A stretch of 64,000 nt of DNA from Craspedostauros australis (lineage: Eukaryota; Bacillariophyta; Bacillariophyceae; Mastogloiales; Achnanthaceae), in the NCBI GenBank assembly GCA_026770025.1, contig JAMXDE010000063.1:62001-126000 (forward strand). The letters run 5' to 3'. The translations under genes were made by a program, and so were the position numbers. Below, in pieces: positions 20,318 through 30,472 of the stretch. The notes beneath the pieces are model-generated. The model was given only the letters and a program-made list of their open reading frames with translations, was not told where the DNA came from and searched no databases. The first letter of the stretch is position 1; each line of letters starts with the position of its first letter.

Positions 20318-21495
20318 CACAGTCGCAAGGACATGGACACTTCACTCCCCAGAACTCTGGAAGGGCTTGCGCGCTTGTAGCCCCTTGTGGTCACACACGA
20401 CATAGTATGGGGAGTAGTACTGCGCAAGTAGAACCCATGTGGACGCAGTACAAAGATGCGCTTGAAGGTGAGAAAGGGGTGCCTTCACTTCGCGAATTGC
20501 TCCAAGGAGTTCTTTGGTCGTATTCCAAATCGTTCTACACATAGTCGTAGCTGTCGGTCTGGAGATAGGTGCTGTCGGGGTTTGGGTTCATGAGTACGTG
20601 CTGCACTAGGAAACCATCGTCGCAATTCCGCCTTTTGTTGCGACCGCTGTGATGTTCGCGAGTCGAGTAGGTGGACATCGGGGATTGGCAGACCATAATG
20701 GGCGAATATTTCTATTCCCTGTCTTTCTTGCTATTCCAGGCTGGGGTCGCAACGACAGGACGCCACCAACATTTCGGTATGGCGCAAGATTCACTGGTTG
20801 GGCACAGAACCATGACAGATTGCACAGAGATGGACCACGACCAGGCGGAAACGGACTACGAACCACGACCCTCGCTCGCTCTCCCTCTCTTTGGGAGCAC
20901 CGAAGCAAACCACGTCCGATCAAGAGTGGATGCATGGACGGATGCCAGGGTCCAACACAGGGAGAACGCAAACGTCTCGAAAGTGCCCAGCGAGAAATGT
21001 TGGGTGACACTGTTCCTTCCTTTGGGAGAGCCGTTTTGGCATCCGCCATGCCTCGCATGAGTGGCCCCTCTGCCCTTGCACTTCCCTTGTGCGTGATTCA
21101 TCGTATGTCCCCATAAGCGTGGTGCGGCACGAACATGGTGCAGATAGTTGTCCGGTTACGAGTAGTAGTACGAGTAGTAGTACTTGCAGGAGTGTGTTTG
21201 GCCGTGGCCAACAAGTACTCACGGGAGCGCGAGGAGGAACCGCGCCAGACAGAGTTGGTTGCGCCAGCGCCACAAAGTGGTCACCAACACCCGCCTCAAA
21301 TACCAATACCAACAATCGCGCAGGCAGAACAGAGCAGATCAAAGCAGACCAAAGCAGACCACCACTTCCAAACGCAAGCCGCAACCAAGGCTGACCCAAT
21401 CAACACAAAAAGAGTAGCAGCAACAAGAACGCGACAGCATCCATCAGTCAATACACAATCGCTGACATCCGAGGCAAGCCCATTATATAATACCA
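20318..21495. other. Spacer and probable promoter of ATPase copy B; no gene seen
   Basis: Right flank of the young retroelement and upstream region of the gene at 21496. Contains tandem gtagtagtac/gagtagtagtac units (about 21163-21185) and short agcagatcaa/agcagaccaa repeats (about 21332-21360). An AT-rich box (attatataatac, 21483-21493) lies immediately before the ATG. Overlapping ORFs on both strands have no recognised domain. Confidence 0.5.
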
Positions 21496-24400
21496 ATGAG
21501 CAAAACGATGACAACTGCAATGAGCATGGACAAAGCCATGACTGCGGTCGCAGATGGACGAGTCCTCGCAGAGACAAGGTCTGGCACTGGCACTGATACT
21601 GGTATTGGCGCTGGTATTGGCGCTGGTATTGGCGCTGGCACCAGTACTATTACTACTGCTACTACTACTACTGCCGCTAGGAATACACCACACACAAGGG
21701 ATCCATCACAGGTGTTCACTTCAGGCAACGACTTCTACGATGATGGGTACAATGAGGAGGAACTCAGCGCCAAGCTCGAGACCAAACTCAACCTCTCCAA
21801 CATCCCATTGATGGGACGTCAGGCTGAACTCAAAAAGCTTCGCAATGTGTATCAGTACATGTTGGAACGGAGCAACAAGGCAGAGAATGGCAATAGCAAT
21901 AGTAGCAACAGCAACAGCAACAGCAACAATGATGCCTACCCCAATTCAGGATCTCCAACCGCCGGCCAATCTACGAATACAAATGAGGGTGTTTCATGCT
22001 CCACCCCTGTGGTCTTCGTGCGAGGAGCCAGCGGAACCGGAAAGACGAAGATGATCAACCAATTCATCAAGGATTTGCAACAGGATCTGCAACAGGATCT
22101 TCAACAGGATCTTCAACAGGATCTGGAACAGGAGCCCAATGACAATAGTGACAGCAACCACAACAAGTCCGAAGCGCCTTCCGTTGATCAAAGAACAAGG
22201 AGCAACCCTGGAACCACCCAAGACACTCCACGCCCAAGCCCTCACACTCACACTTCACAGACTGCGCAGGATGCAGACAATGGAGACAATGCAGACAATG
22301 GAGACATCCCATTGCTTCCTTACTTCATCCAAGGCAAGACCGATGAGCACATACAGGACAGCGACCCTTTCTCCGCCATCATCCAGGCCCTGAACGACTT
22401 CTGCCGGCAGGTTGGGAACAGCTCCAGTGCAGAGCGACAGCGGATCCGACGCCGCATTCGCAAGCACCTAGGCTCCCAAGCAAACATCATCAGCAAGCTG
22501 GTCCCGGCTATTCACACCTTGCTTTCCTCCGGCAACGCCAAGACCAGCAACGTGCCACAATCCCAGCTGAACCCAGCCACTGACGAATCAGCTTCTCAGC
22601 AGCACCCGCCGCAACCTTCAGCAAAAGGTGCCTCGATTGATGACATCAAACAACACCAATCTGTGGCATCGGTGTCCGCCGGTGATGCTCCCGATTCCGC
22701 TCAGATGAAACGTCTAGTGGAACAGCTCGGGGCCAAGGCCGACGTCGCGTGGAATCAACTAAGGTACACCTTGACAACGTTGCTGCACGCCATCTCGACG
22801 AAGCAGCGACCGGTCATCCTCTTCCTCGATGACCTGCAATGGTCTTCGCAAGTCAGCATCGATCTCATCTCGACCTTCCTCTGCGACAAGAATTTGAAGT
22901 ACTTCCTCATGATCGGTGCCGTTCGCCAGGACACCAATCCTCACAGCTCAGGTGAGCTCTTGGATCTGAACGACGACAGCCCGCTCAGGAAGATGATTGA
23001 GACTTTGTGCACGCCAGCAGGCTCCAACCTTCGACATGAATCCGCGACCGAGACGTCTGCTTCCAAACATCAAGTATCCTCGCCATGGACGGACCTGGTG
23101 CTGGCTCATCACACGAAGCAGGAGATTGCAGAGTGCCTCTCGATCCTCCTCAACCGCACCGTTGAGGATCTGGAACCGTTCACGTCCAGGATCTACGAAC
23201 GTGCGGAGGGAAACATCTTCTTCACCCTCCAGCTCGTGGAGCAGCTGCAAGAAACCAACATTCTTACATACAGCCACACCACCTTCCAGTGGGAATGGCA
23301 CTGGCCCCAAAGCATAGTCTCCACAAGCAGCGCCAGCAGTGCCCGGATCGTCGGCAGCGACAGCTACGCCTTGCCTTTCGCAAGGAACATCGTCGAGCTC
23401 ATGTCTCACAAGCTCAGTCGGCTCTCCCCGCAGCTCAAGGTAGCCCTCGCGTGTGCCGCTTACATCCGCGCCACATTTGACCTATCCACCCTCCGAATGG
23501 TCCTCAATGCGCAACCGGCTTCATTCATGTCTCTCGGAGACAACACGTGCGCGACAGCTGAGCCGATCATCTCCGCGGAGAAGCTCGAGCATCTTCTGGA
23601 GGAGGCCGTGCTGCAAGGATTTCTAACCAATTTTACCGGAGGCAGCACGTACTGCTTCGCCCACGATCGCATCCAGCAGGCAGCATACGAGTCGGTCCCG
23701 TTCGGGGAGGATCGCTGCAAGCTCAAATCAAGAATCGGCAAGTGTCTCTTCGAGTACTGCCGTCCATCGACGCGCTCCACTATCGATGAAAACGATGATA
23801 CTGACGATGTGACCTCTGCTGATGAACTCGGTGACGACGAGTACAACGATGAGAACAGCAAGGGTTACCCATTGCTAAGCGCGGACGGCCAAGTCATCGA
23901 TCAGACGCTGCTGTACGTTGCCGCGGATCATCTGAACAGCGTGCCAACAAAGGATCATCTCTTCATCGTCAAGCTCAATCTGCAAGCCGGGGACTTGGCT
24001 CTGTCCATGGCGGCCCTGGCGCAGGCCTCGGTGTACTACAGATCGGCATCTACTGCCATGAGGAAGATCCGTGAACCTTGGAATTGTCAGTACAAGCTCA
24101 ACCTTCGGCTGTATACATCCAGAGCGAGGATTGAGTTGGCGCTGGGTCGGTACGAGCTGGGATACGAATTGAGCCAAGCTGTGTTGGACCACGCTAAGAC
24201 GCTCAATGAAAAGCTGCCGACCTACGCCTCCATGATCCAAGCCCTGGGAGCTCAAGACAAGCAGCACGAAGGCCTCCGATTGGGACGCAAGGTGACTCAG
24301 TCGCTGCGCAGCTACCCCAAAGGGTCATACGGGCTGCACGCCCTGAGGAAGATACTGATGGTGCGCAGGTACACGAAGCGAGTATCGGATGAAGAGATCA

Positions 24401-25944
24401 TGTGCCAACCCCTCGCGACCAACCCCACCGACATCCTCCCCCTCGTCTTTCTCCGCGAGATAAACACCCGAAGCTTCCTCTGCCAAGACGCCATCCATTC
24501 GCTTCTTCCCACCTTGAACATCATTCTTTGGTCGAAAAAGCACGGTATCACTGAGGATGTAGGCTTGGCATTCGCAAGCTACGGTCTCTTCATGGGAAAG
24601 CTGGGAGACGAACAAAGCGCCTTGCGGTTCGGGAGGCTGTCAACGAAGATCATGGACAGGACGAAGAGTCCATCCATCAGAGGGCTTGCACATGTCCTCC
24701 GCGCGCTCTATATCCATCCATGGAGCGAGCCAATAGGACCTCTCGTAAATGGCTACATCCCATGCTACATCTCCAGCATGGAGCACGGCGCCTTCAGCGA
24801 TGCGCTGACATGCTGGCAGACATGCAACTTCCTTGCGCAGGCCGAAGGCTATCCGCTCCAAGACATCTATCGTTCCTACACCGAGCTCGTCGATCAGATG
24901 CGACTGTACAAGATCTCATCAGCCACCGGCTTTGTCAAGCAAGGTATACGATTTTCATCCGTCCTGTTGGGTCATGAGGCCGTGGATTGGGAAGAGTCCA
25001 GAGATTTCGGCGAGTCTGGCGACGTCAGCTCGCTCGGTAGTCTCGAACTTCGGGTGGCTTTCGCCGTACATTTACAGCTCTGCGTCATGTTCCACAAATA
25101 TGACATTGCTGAAGCAATCATGACGAGACACAAGAAGGCTGTGGCTGGCGATAGCTCTTACGCAAGGGCGTTTCAGCACGTCATGTTCACTGGACTGACA
25201 GCGGCTGCCCTGTACCGTCAAACAAGGCAGAAGAAGTACATGAAGTGGCTAAAGGAGATGAGGAATATGATCAGAACGATGTGCCGCAAGAAGGGACTTT
25301 CAAGCATCAACCGTTCGTTGCTGCTTCGAGCGGAGCTGCTCTCAGTCACGAAGACATCATCGACAGCACAGCAACTGGACAAGGTGAAGCAAGCGTATGA
25401 GGATGCCATTGTGTCTTCCATTGACTGCGGACACGTTCATGACGCGGCGTTGGCATGTGAGTTGGCAGGTGAGTACATGCTGGCCAACACAAAGCTATGC
25501 GGGAAACGTGACATCGTTGAAATTTTCACTCGCTCCTACGAGTACTACAGGCAGTGGGGTGCTGTCCTCAAACTGGAGCATCTGAAACAAGAAAGAGGAG
25601 AGTTCATCAACGAGAAGCTATATGTAAGGCAGAATGGCGACCAGGGCAACAAGATGGTGGTCATCAACTCGGGCACCGACATCATCCGGAATGCCATCAC
25701 AGGCAAGGTGCTCCCAACGTTTGATTACCGCAGCCACTACAACTTGATCTACGCAAACCAAAAGACAATGACACCAGCACACAGCAGATCAGTTCACACG
25801 ACGCCGACTGATGCATTGAAACACGGCGATAATACGCACAGATCACCAAGGCTTGCCACGGGATTGGAATGTAGGAACGATGGCAACACTGGTGACGCCG
25901 GGGGCGATGAGGTGTCCATGCTGACTGACGTATCACACCTCTAG
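21496..25944 (+). CDS. STAND/AAA-type predicted ATPase with helical repeats, copy B (complete)
   Basis: 1,482-residue soluble protein of the COG3899-like predicted-ATPase class, a nucleotide-driven switch with an unknown partner. Order: Ser/Thr/Gly-rich low-complexity N-terminus (1-60); a short conserved segment (LMGRQAELKKL) that usually starts the NTPase domain; Walker A GASGTGKT at 177-184; an unusually long low-complexity insert with QQDL repeats (about 193-212) and Asp/Asn-rich runs; Walker B VILFLDD at 440-446; the arm/winged-helix region; then about 700 residues of TPR-like helices and a polar tail. The first in-frame ATG (accaATGagc) was chosen. There are no introns. It is a direct duplicate of 3-3254. 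Residues 177-446 span far more than the usual Walker A-B distance because of the insert. Confidence 0.85.
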   Translation: MSKTMTTAMSMDKAMTAVADGRVLAETRSGTGTDTGIGAGIGAGIGAGTSTITTATTTTAARNTPHTRDPSQVFTSGNDFYDDGYNEEELSAKLETKLNLSNIPLMGRQAELKKLRNVYQYMLERSNKAENGNSNSSNSNSNSNNDAYPNSGSPTAGQSTNTNEGVSCSTPVVFVRGASGTGKTKMINQFIKDLQQDLQQDLQQDLQQDLEQEPNDNSDSNHNKSEAPSVDQRTRSNPGTTQDTPRPSPHTHTSQTAQDADNGDNADNGDIPLLPYFIQGKTDEHIQDSDPFSAIIQALNDFCRQVGNSSSAERQRIRRRIRKHLGSQANIISKLVPAIHTLLSSGNAKTSNVPQSQLNPATDESASQQHPPQPSAKGASIDDIKQHQSVASVSAGDAPDSAQMKRLVEQLGAKADVAWNQLRYTLTTLLHAISTKQRPVILFLDDLQWSSQVSIDLISTFLCDKNLKYFLMIGAVRQDTNPHSSGELLDLNDDSPLRKMIETLCTPAGSNLRHESATETSASKHQVSSPWTDLVLAHHTKQEIAECLSILLNRTVEDLEPFTSRIYERAEGNIFFTLQLVEQLQETNILTYSHTTFQWEWHWPQSIVSTSSASSARIVGSDSYALPFARNIVELMSHKLSRLSPQLKVALACAAYIRATFDLSTLRMVLNAQPASFMSLGDNTCATAEPIISAEKLEHLLEEAVLQGFLTNFTGGSTYCFAHDRIQQAAYESVPFGEDRCKLKSRIGKCLFEYCRPSTRSTIDENDDTDDVTSADELGDDEYNDENSKGYPLLSADGQVIDQTLLYVAADHLNSVPTKDHLFIVKLNLQAGDLALSMAALAQASVYYRSASTAMRKIREPWNCQYKLNLRLYTSRARIELALGRYELGYELSQAVLDHAKTLNEKLPTYASMIQALGAQDKQHEGLRLGRKVTQSLRSYPKGSYGLHALRKILMVRRYTKRVSDEEIMCQPLATNPTDILPLVFLREINTRSFLCQDAIHSLLPTLNIILWSKKHGITEDVGLAFASYGLFMGKLGDEQSALRFGRLSTKIMDRTKSPSIRGLAHVLRALYIHPWSEPIGPLVNGYIPCYISSMEHGAFSDALTCWQTCNFLAQAEGYPLQDIYRSYTELVDQMRLYKISSATGFVKQGIRFSSVLLGHEAVDWEESRDFGESGDVSSLGSLELRVAFAVHLQLCVMFHKYDIAEAIMTRHKKAVAGDSSYARAFQHVMFTGLTAAALYRQTRQKKYMKWLKEMRNMIRTMCRKKGLSSINRSLLLRAELLSVTKTSSTAQQLDKVKQAYEDAIVSSIDCGHVHDAALACELAGEYMLANTKLCGKRDIVEIFTRSYEYYRQWGAVLKLEHLKQERGEFINEKLYVRQNGDQGNKMVVINSGTDIIRNAITGKVLPTFDYRSHYNLIYANQKTMTPAHSRSVHTTPTDALKHGDNTHRSPRLATGLECRNDGNTGDAGGDEVSMLTDVSHL

Positions 25945-26940
25945 AGCATGAATGAAACGCACTGATTTATAATACGGTATAGCATCATACTCGAAAATGT
26001 AGAATTGTAGAATTAGGACGGTGCCCTACATACCGTCAAGAAAGAAGAGACTGAGGAGGTGGGCGAAAGAAGAATGAGAGACAAAAACCGCGCTTGATGT
26101 TATTCAAAGACTTACATGTAACGTTTTATAACGGTTCTATTCACAACTTGTTGCCATCACAAAACCGCACGCCGCAACCAAAAGGCACAGCCATCGCCAT
26201 CGCTGCGTCGCAAGGCTTGTGCTCATGCTCCCGCTGCGACTTCGAAACGACGATTCTCTGTCGGCTTCATACGCTTTGATCGCCCATCACTGTGGCGTCG
26301 CAAGATGCTGACCGCATCACCCATCACGCATCGCACGGGGGTGCGAAACGATGCCAGAGTCGCAACATTTCAGCGTTTCGGTGTACGTCTTGCACACGTT
26401 GCTCAAGCGATCTCGCGTTCGACGTCGTCGCTTTTGCAGCTGTGAGCGGATATCTGTCACTTCCCTTGTGCGAATGACGATGAGAGCATCGGGTCATCGC
26501 CTTTTCCTGCTTGTTCCACGCATGTATGGCTCGCTCTCTTTCCACTATTGGCCACAAGCTACGCGTCCTCGGGATTGGCAACTCCATGCACTTGGTAGCA
26601 GCATCGCATCGCATCACGGAATTGGGGTCGGAACGCCTCCGGAACATCCGAACGAGCAAAGCAATACAGTGACTCTTGCGACTCCAGCGTCGTATCGCAG
26701 CGCCTGCGACAAGGTTGTGCTGTCCCCGACGCAGACGATCGGCGGAAGCATATGTTGAGATAGACGCAAACATCACCAGGCAAAAACACCTGTTGCGTCA
26801 AGATGAATGGCTGGAAGAGGTGATCCGCAATACCGGGAGTCACCATCGCGAGGAAAACAACATTTCTGTCAAGGCCATCCCATCAGGAGCGCCCGATTGA
26901 TGCTTGCATTACTCTATTCGGCTGTGAGTTGGTCCATCAC
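22691..26940 (+). repeat. Direct segmental duplication, right copy
   Basis: Matches 1-4258. Identity is patchy: about 23820-24320 and 25200-25405 are almost identical to copy A, whereas about 24330-25190 is clearly more diverged. Similarity ends at 26940. Confidence 0.95.
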
Positions 26941-27997
26941 ATTCTGCCCATCGATTGCTGAGTTTGATTGTTGTTGTTGTTGTTCGTGTTACATCAGCGG
27001 TCCAATTCCATCCACGGTCACATCTCATCAACAGTCACATTTCATCAACTGGCTACCAAGTTACACGGCCACATCTGACACAACACAAGGCACAAACACA
27101 GAAAGGACAGACTGACAAACGGACAAGCAACTCATCGCCCAACAGCGACTCACTACTGTTACGCATGCATGCCCTAGTGCGCGTGCGCGCATGCACGCAC
27201 ACATGACAATCAGCGTTTGGCTGACAACACATCTTTCTCACAACAACCAATGCGGATGATCCGTTGTGATTGGCATCACTCCGCTCTCTCAAAACGTGAC
27301 ACCGAGCAGGACCGATCCCACAAACGAGCGTGCGCGTCCATTCGACCACATCGACCCAGTAGTGGGATCTTGTCTCCAACGGCCATTTAGGCCAGACACG
27401 ATGTCGCACGACACACCGGTCAATCTTGGAAAGCATGGCACGCTGTCGCCAAAGTCAAACGTGCTCACAAATTCCGCCACAAAGGTGAAGACGATCATCA
27501 AAACACAGAACAATGGCAGCAACAATGACAGTCCGCAACCCACCAAAATCAAAGATGCGGAGCCAAACCATCGCTGATGTTTCATCTTTCATCTTTCATG
27601 TTTGTTTTCTACCGAACATGGGTGAAGGTGAGTTGCGCTGAAGGTAAAGGTGAGTATCTTCTCTGCTGTAGTCCGAGAAATAGGAACATTGGAGAAGTGT
27701 GGAGTGGGGTATCCACACCATCTCCACTCCACCGCAACGAGAACATCCACAACTCCGACAACGGTATCAACAGTGTCAACGGTGTCAACGGTATCGACGG
27801 TGTCAATAACACGCACTATCACAAGTCAAACGCCACACAAACAACACACAAACGCCAACAAAGATCGTCAACTCAAATCGACTTCCACTCTTCACTCCTC
27901 CTTCATCTCACAATCTCAAATCTTGCAATCCCTGCAACGCTCAATCACAGCAACAACCAGAGTATCAACACAACAACAACAACAACAAACAAACAAG
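25945..27997. other. Intergenic region between ATPase copy B and the silicon transporter
   Basis: The first kilobase is the duplicated 3' flank. From 26941 the sequence is single-copy and must contain the promoter and 5' UTR of the transporter. It carries a GTT run (about 26966-26982), five 9-bp ACGGTGTCA-type units (27761-27805) and, right before the ATG, a CAA-rich leader (27970-27996). No coding region was recognised. Confidence 0.55.
27970..27996 (+). promoter_or_regulatory. CAA-repeat 5' leader before the silicon transporter ATG
   Basis: Runs of CAA (caacaacaacaacaacaaa) directly precede the start codon. Similar CAA/CAACAC runs precede H2A.X (49455-49475) and, on the minus strand, the VTT protein (about 40162-40200). 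An unstructured CAA leader is a known translation-favouring feature in other systems; a role here is inferred. Confidence 0.4.
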
Positions 27998-29644
27998 ATG
28001 GATCCCGTTCAGCTCGTCAAGTCGGTGTACTCCACCGGACTCCTCATCTTCTCGATCACCATCGTCTGCGGACTCATCTTCAATGAGCAGACCAAGGTGT
28101 CGTCCGAGGTCCACCCAGTGGTCGCCTTGGTCGTCATGATCACGGCCCTCGTGTGGCTCAACATGGTTGAGGGAGGACAGGGTTCCCTCGTCGGTCTCCC
28201 ACCAGTCGACCGCGACCTCTACGTCGAATCCCACCCCACCGCCCACCAGTGCACCTCCCTCGCCCACAAGGGTGACAACCTCGATCGCTACCTCATGGGA
28301 CGTCAGTTCATGGTCCTCCTCATGGTCTTCACCATCAACCAGTGCGGTGCCCCGCTCGCCGATGCCGAGGTCTTCGGCCTCCCAGACATCATCATCCAGA
28401 TCTTCCTCGGATCCGGAGCCGCCATGATCCTCATGACCGCCCAAGCCGGACAGCTCAACTCGCAAGTCAACGCCTCCCTCTGCATGCTTGACTACATCAA
28501 CAACTTCTTCGCCGTCTTCACCCTCTACGTCGCCCTCGCCATCGAGTTCTCCGGACTCCTGCATTCGTGCTACCTCGTCCAGATGTTCTTCGTCTGGGCC
28601 TCCGGCAAGGAAATCGAGTCCAAGGAACCACCACGCGACGGTGCCCAGAACCTCTTCTACTGGGGCCGCATCCTCATCTCCCTCGCCATCCTGTGCTACG
28701 CCATGGCCGTCACCCTCGTCGCCCTCTTCGATGGAAAGACCACCATGTGGGCCGGAGTGCCAAACGGAGTCGCCGTCATCCTCTTCTTCCTCTTCATGTC
28801 CATCGTCGGTATGCTCGAGGGTATGCAGATCGCCTTCTTCGCCGTCGCCAAGCTTCCAAAGGAGGACCGTGGAGACCACCCAATGGCCCGCAAGACCTGC
28901 GAGCTCCTCTTCCGCGGTGACGGACGCAACCTTCCAGGATTCATGATCGGACGTCAGATCTGCGTGACCATGTGCTTCTTCATCATCGCCCGTGTCACCA
29001 CCCTCGATGTCGAGGTCGGAACCGGCGAGAACATCTTCGGAGTCTCCGACAGCACCCAGGAATTCTTCAACACCGGACTTCTCGGAGCCCTCATCACCAC
29101 CATCATCGCCTCCATCACATGGCAGCTGGTTGCATCCGTCTTCCCAATCGCCTTCCTCTCCAACCCAATCGTCTACATCTTCCTCCAGTTCTGTCTGTTG
29201 TTGGAAGCCACCGGTATCTGCTCCGGAGCCTGGGTTCTCGCTTCCATCCACAAGGCCGTCTCTGGCTTCCAGCTCGATGAGGTGTACATCGGTACCCCAG
29301 AGGAGCGCGCAGCCGGCATGAAGCCAGACCACCAGAGCAACCGCAACATGCATTTGGGAACCAACGTGCTTGTCGGTGAGGCCGGTTCCACCGCCGTCCC
29401 ACGCGAGTACCTCGAGCTCCAGAAGGCTTTGGCCACACAGAACGAGTCTTACTCCGTCCGTCGCGAGCGCATCCTGTCTAACATCAAGGGACTCCGTGAG
29501 GAGATCAACGCCTGCAGCAACGAGGAGGATGCCTCGGTCTTTGAGTCTGCCCTTCGCATGGAGACTGCTGCCATGGACAAGCTGAACCAGGCTGAGAACG
29601 ACAGCGTTGGCGAGAGCGATGAAGAGATGGGTGTGCAGAAGTAA
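27998..29644 (+). CDS. SIT: Silicon transporter (SIT)
   Basis: 548-residue plasma-membrane or silica-vesicle transporter that imports silicic acid, coupled to sodium in characterised diatoms, for frustule building. Two repeats carry the family's paired motifs: EGGQ (58-61) with GRQ (101-103), and EGMQ (274-277) with GRQ (318-320). About ten membrane helices span residues 10-440. The C-terminal ~100 residues are hydrophilic and heptad-rich (YLELQKALATQ, IKGLREEINA), the coiled coil usual in SITs. The length fits the family. The start at 27998 follows a CAA-rich leader (aaacaagATGg). The frame is open upstream as far as 27650 but that part is low-complexity UTR. Codon use is strongly C-ending, suggesting high expression. 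The single intact gene identifies the organism as a diatom. Confidence 0.95.
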   Translation: MDPVQLVKSVYSTGLLIFSITIVCGLIFNEQTKVSSEVHPVVALVVMITALVWLNMVEGGQGSLVGLPPVDRDLYVESHPTAHQCTSLAHKGDNLDRYLMGRQFMVLLMVFTINQCGAPLADAEVFGLPDIIIQIFLGSGAAMILMTAQAGQLNSQVNASLCMLDYINNFFAVFTLYVALAIEFSGLLHSCYLVQMFFVWASGKEIESKEPPRDGAQNLFYWGRILISLAILCYAMAVTLVALFDGKTTMWAGVPNGVAVILFFLFMSIVGMLEGMQIAFFAVAKLPKEDRGDHPMARKTCELLFRGDGRNLPGFMIGRQICVTMCFFIIARVTTLDVEVGTGENIFGVSDSTQEFFNTGLLGALITTIIASITWQLVASVFPIAFLSNPIVYIFLQFCLLLEATGICSGAWVLASIHKAVSGFQLDEVYIGTPEERAAGMKPDHQSNRNMHLGTNVLVGEAGSTAVPREYLELQKALATQNESYSVRRERILSNIKGLREEINACSNEEDASVFESALRMETAAMDKLNQAENDSVGESDEEMGVQK

Positions 29645-30472
29645 GCGCTTTGCGCTGAACGCCATCATCGACATCATCATCATCTGCAGTGCATCAGGCA
29701 GGTCGTCTACCATGACGACCGGCCGAATGCCGCAGCCATTTTGAAACTTCAACGATTGCGAGAACGTAGCATGAACCAACCCACGGACGCAATCAAATCC
29801 ATTATATGTATTCAACAGCAATGTGAAAACAACAACGAACACTGCAAATCAGCGGTGTACACGAACATGTGACAGGATAAGGGTAATACCACTTTACATG
29901 TAAACAGTGAATTAAACCAACACGCCATTCTGCTGGAATTTGAAATCGCGGATGATAGCAATCGCTGCGCTCCATCTCCACGCACGATGACAACATTACT
30001 TGCCATATGTGTGATACCCATATAATCTGTCGTCGACATCGTGCCGCAAAAGTCAATGTCACCAAACATGCTCCAGTAACTGGAACCAAGATGTAGCATG
30101 TCTCATTGTTATTGGTGTGGATAGTGCCACTCTTGCAATGCAACTGTCTTTCAATCAAATGCCAGCAACCTTAAAATTAAAATGAATGCCATCTCGCTTC
30201 ATCATCTTTGTGGACGCCTCGCTTGCATCTCACGCTGTAATAACAGTAGTGTGGTATTGCATAGCATGGAAACAGTGAAGCACGAGTTCGCAGCAGGATC
30301 TCAGCCTCCGCTGTTCCGAATGGTGGAAGACTCCGTTCATCTTCACCGTTCATGCATCTTGTTCCATTCATTGGCAAGACGACAATCACCATCGGATCTC
30401 CGATCATCCCACGCATGCAGATCGAACCCGTGCGCGAGCCACATCCATCTGACACGCTCTCACATATGCGCG
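29645..30472. other. Convergent intergenic spacer; no gene seen
   Basis: 828 bp between the 3' ends of the silicon transporter (+) and the CRAL-TRIO/DUF6824 gene (-). It is AT-rich around 29850-30180, as expected for terminators. ORFs here show no domain. Confidence 0.6.

Noticed and set aside
27650..27997. N-terminal extension of the silicon transporter
   Set aside because: Begins at GTG and is Thr/Ser/Gln repeat sequence; SITs start near the first helix, and the ATG at 27998 has a good leader.
27965..29842. 625-codon minus-strand ORF opposite the silicon transporter
   Set aside because: Shadow of the strongly C-ending codon use of the transporter; Asp/Glu/Gly-rich with no domain.
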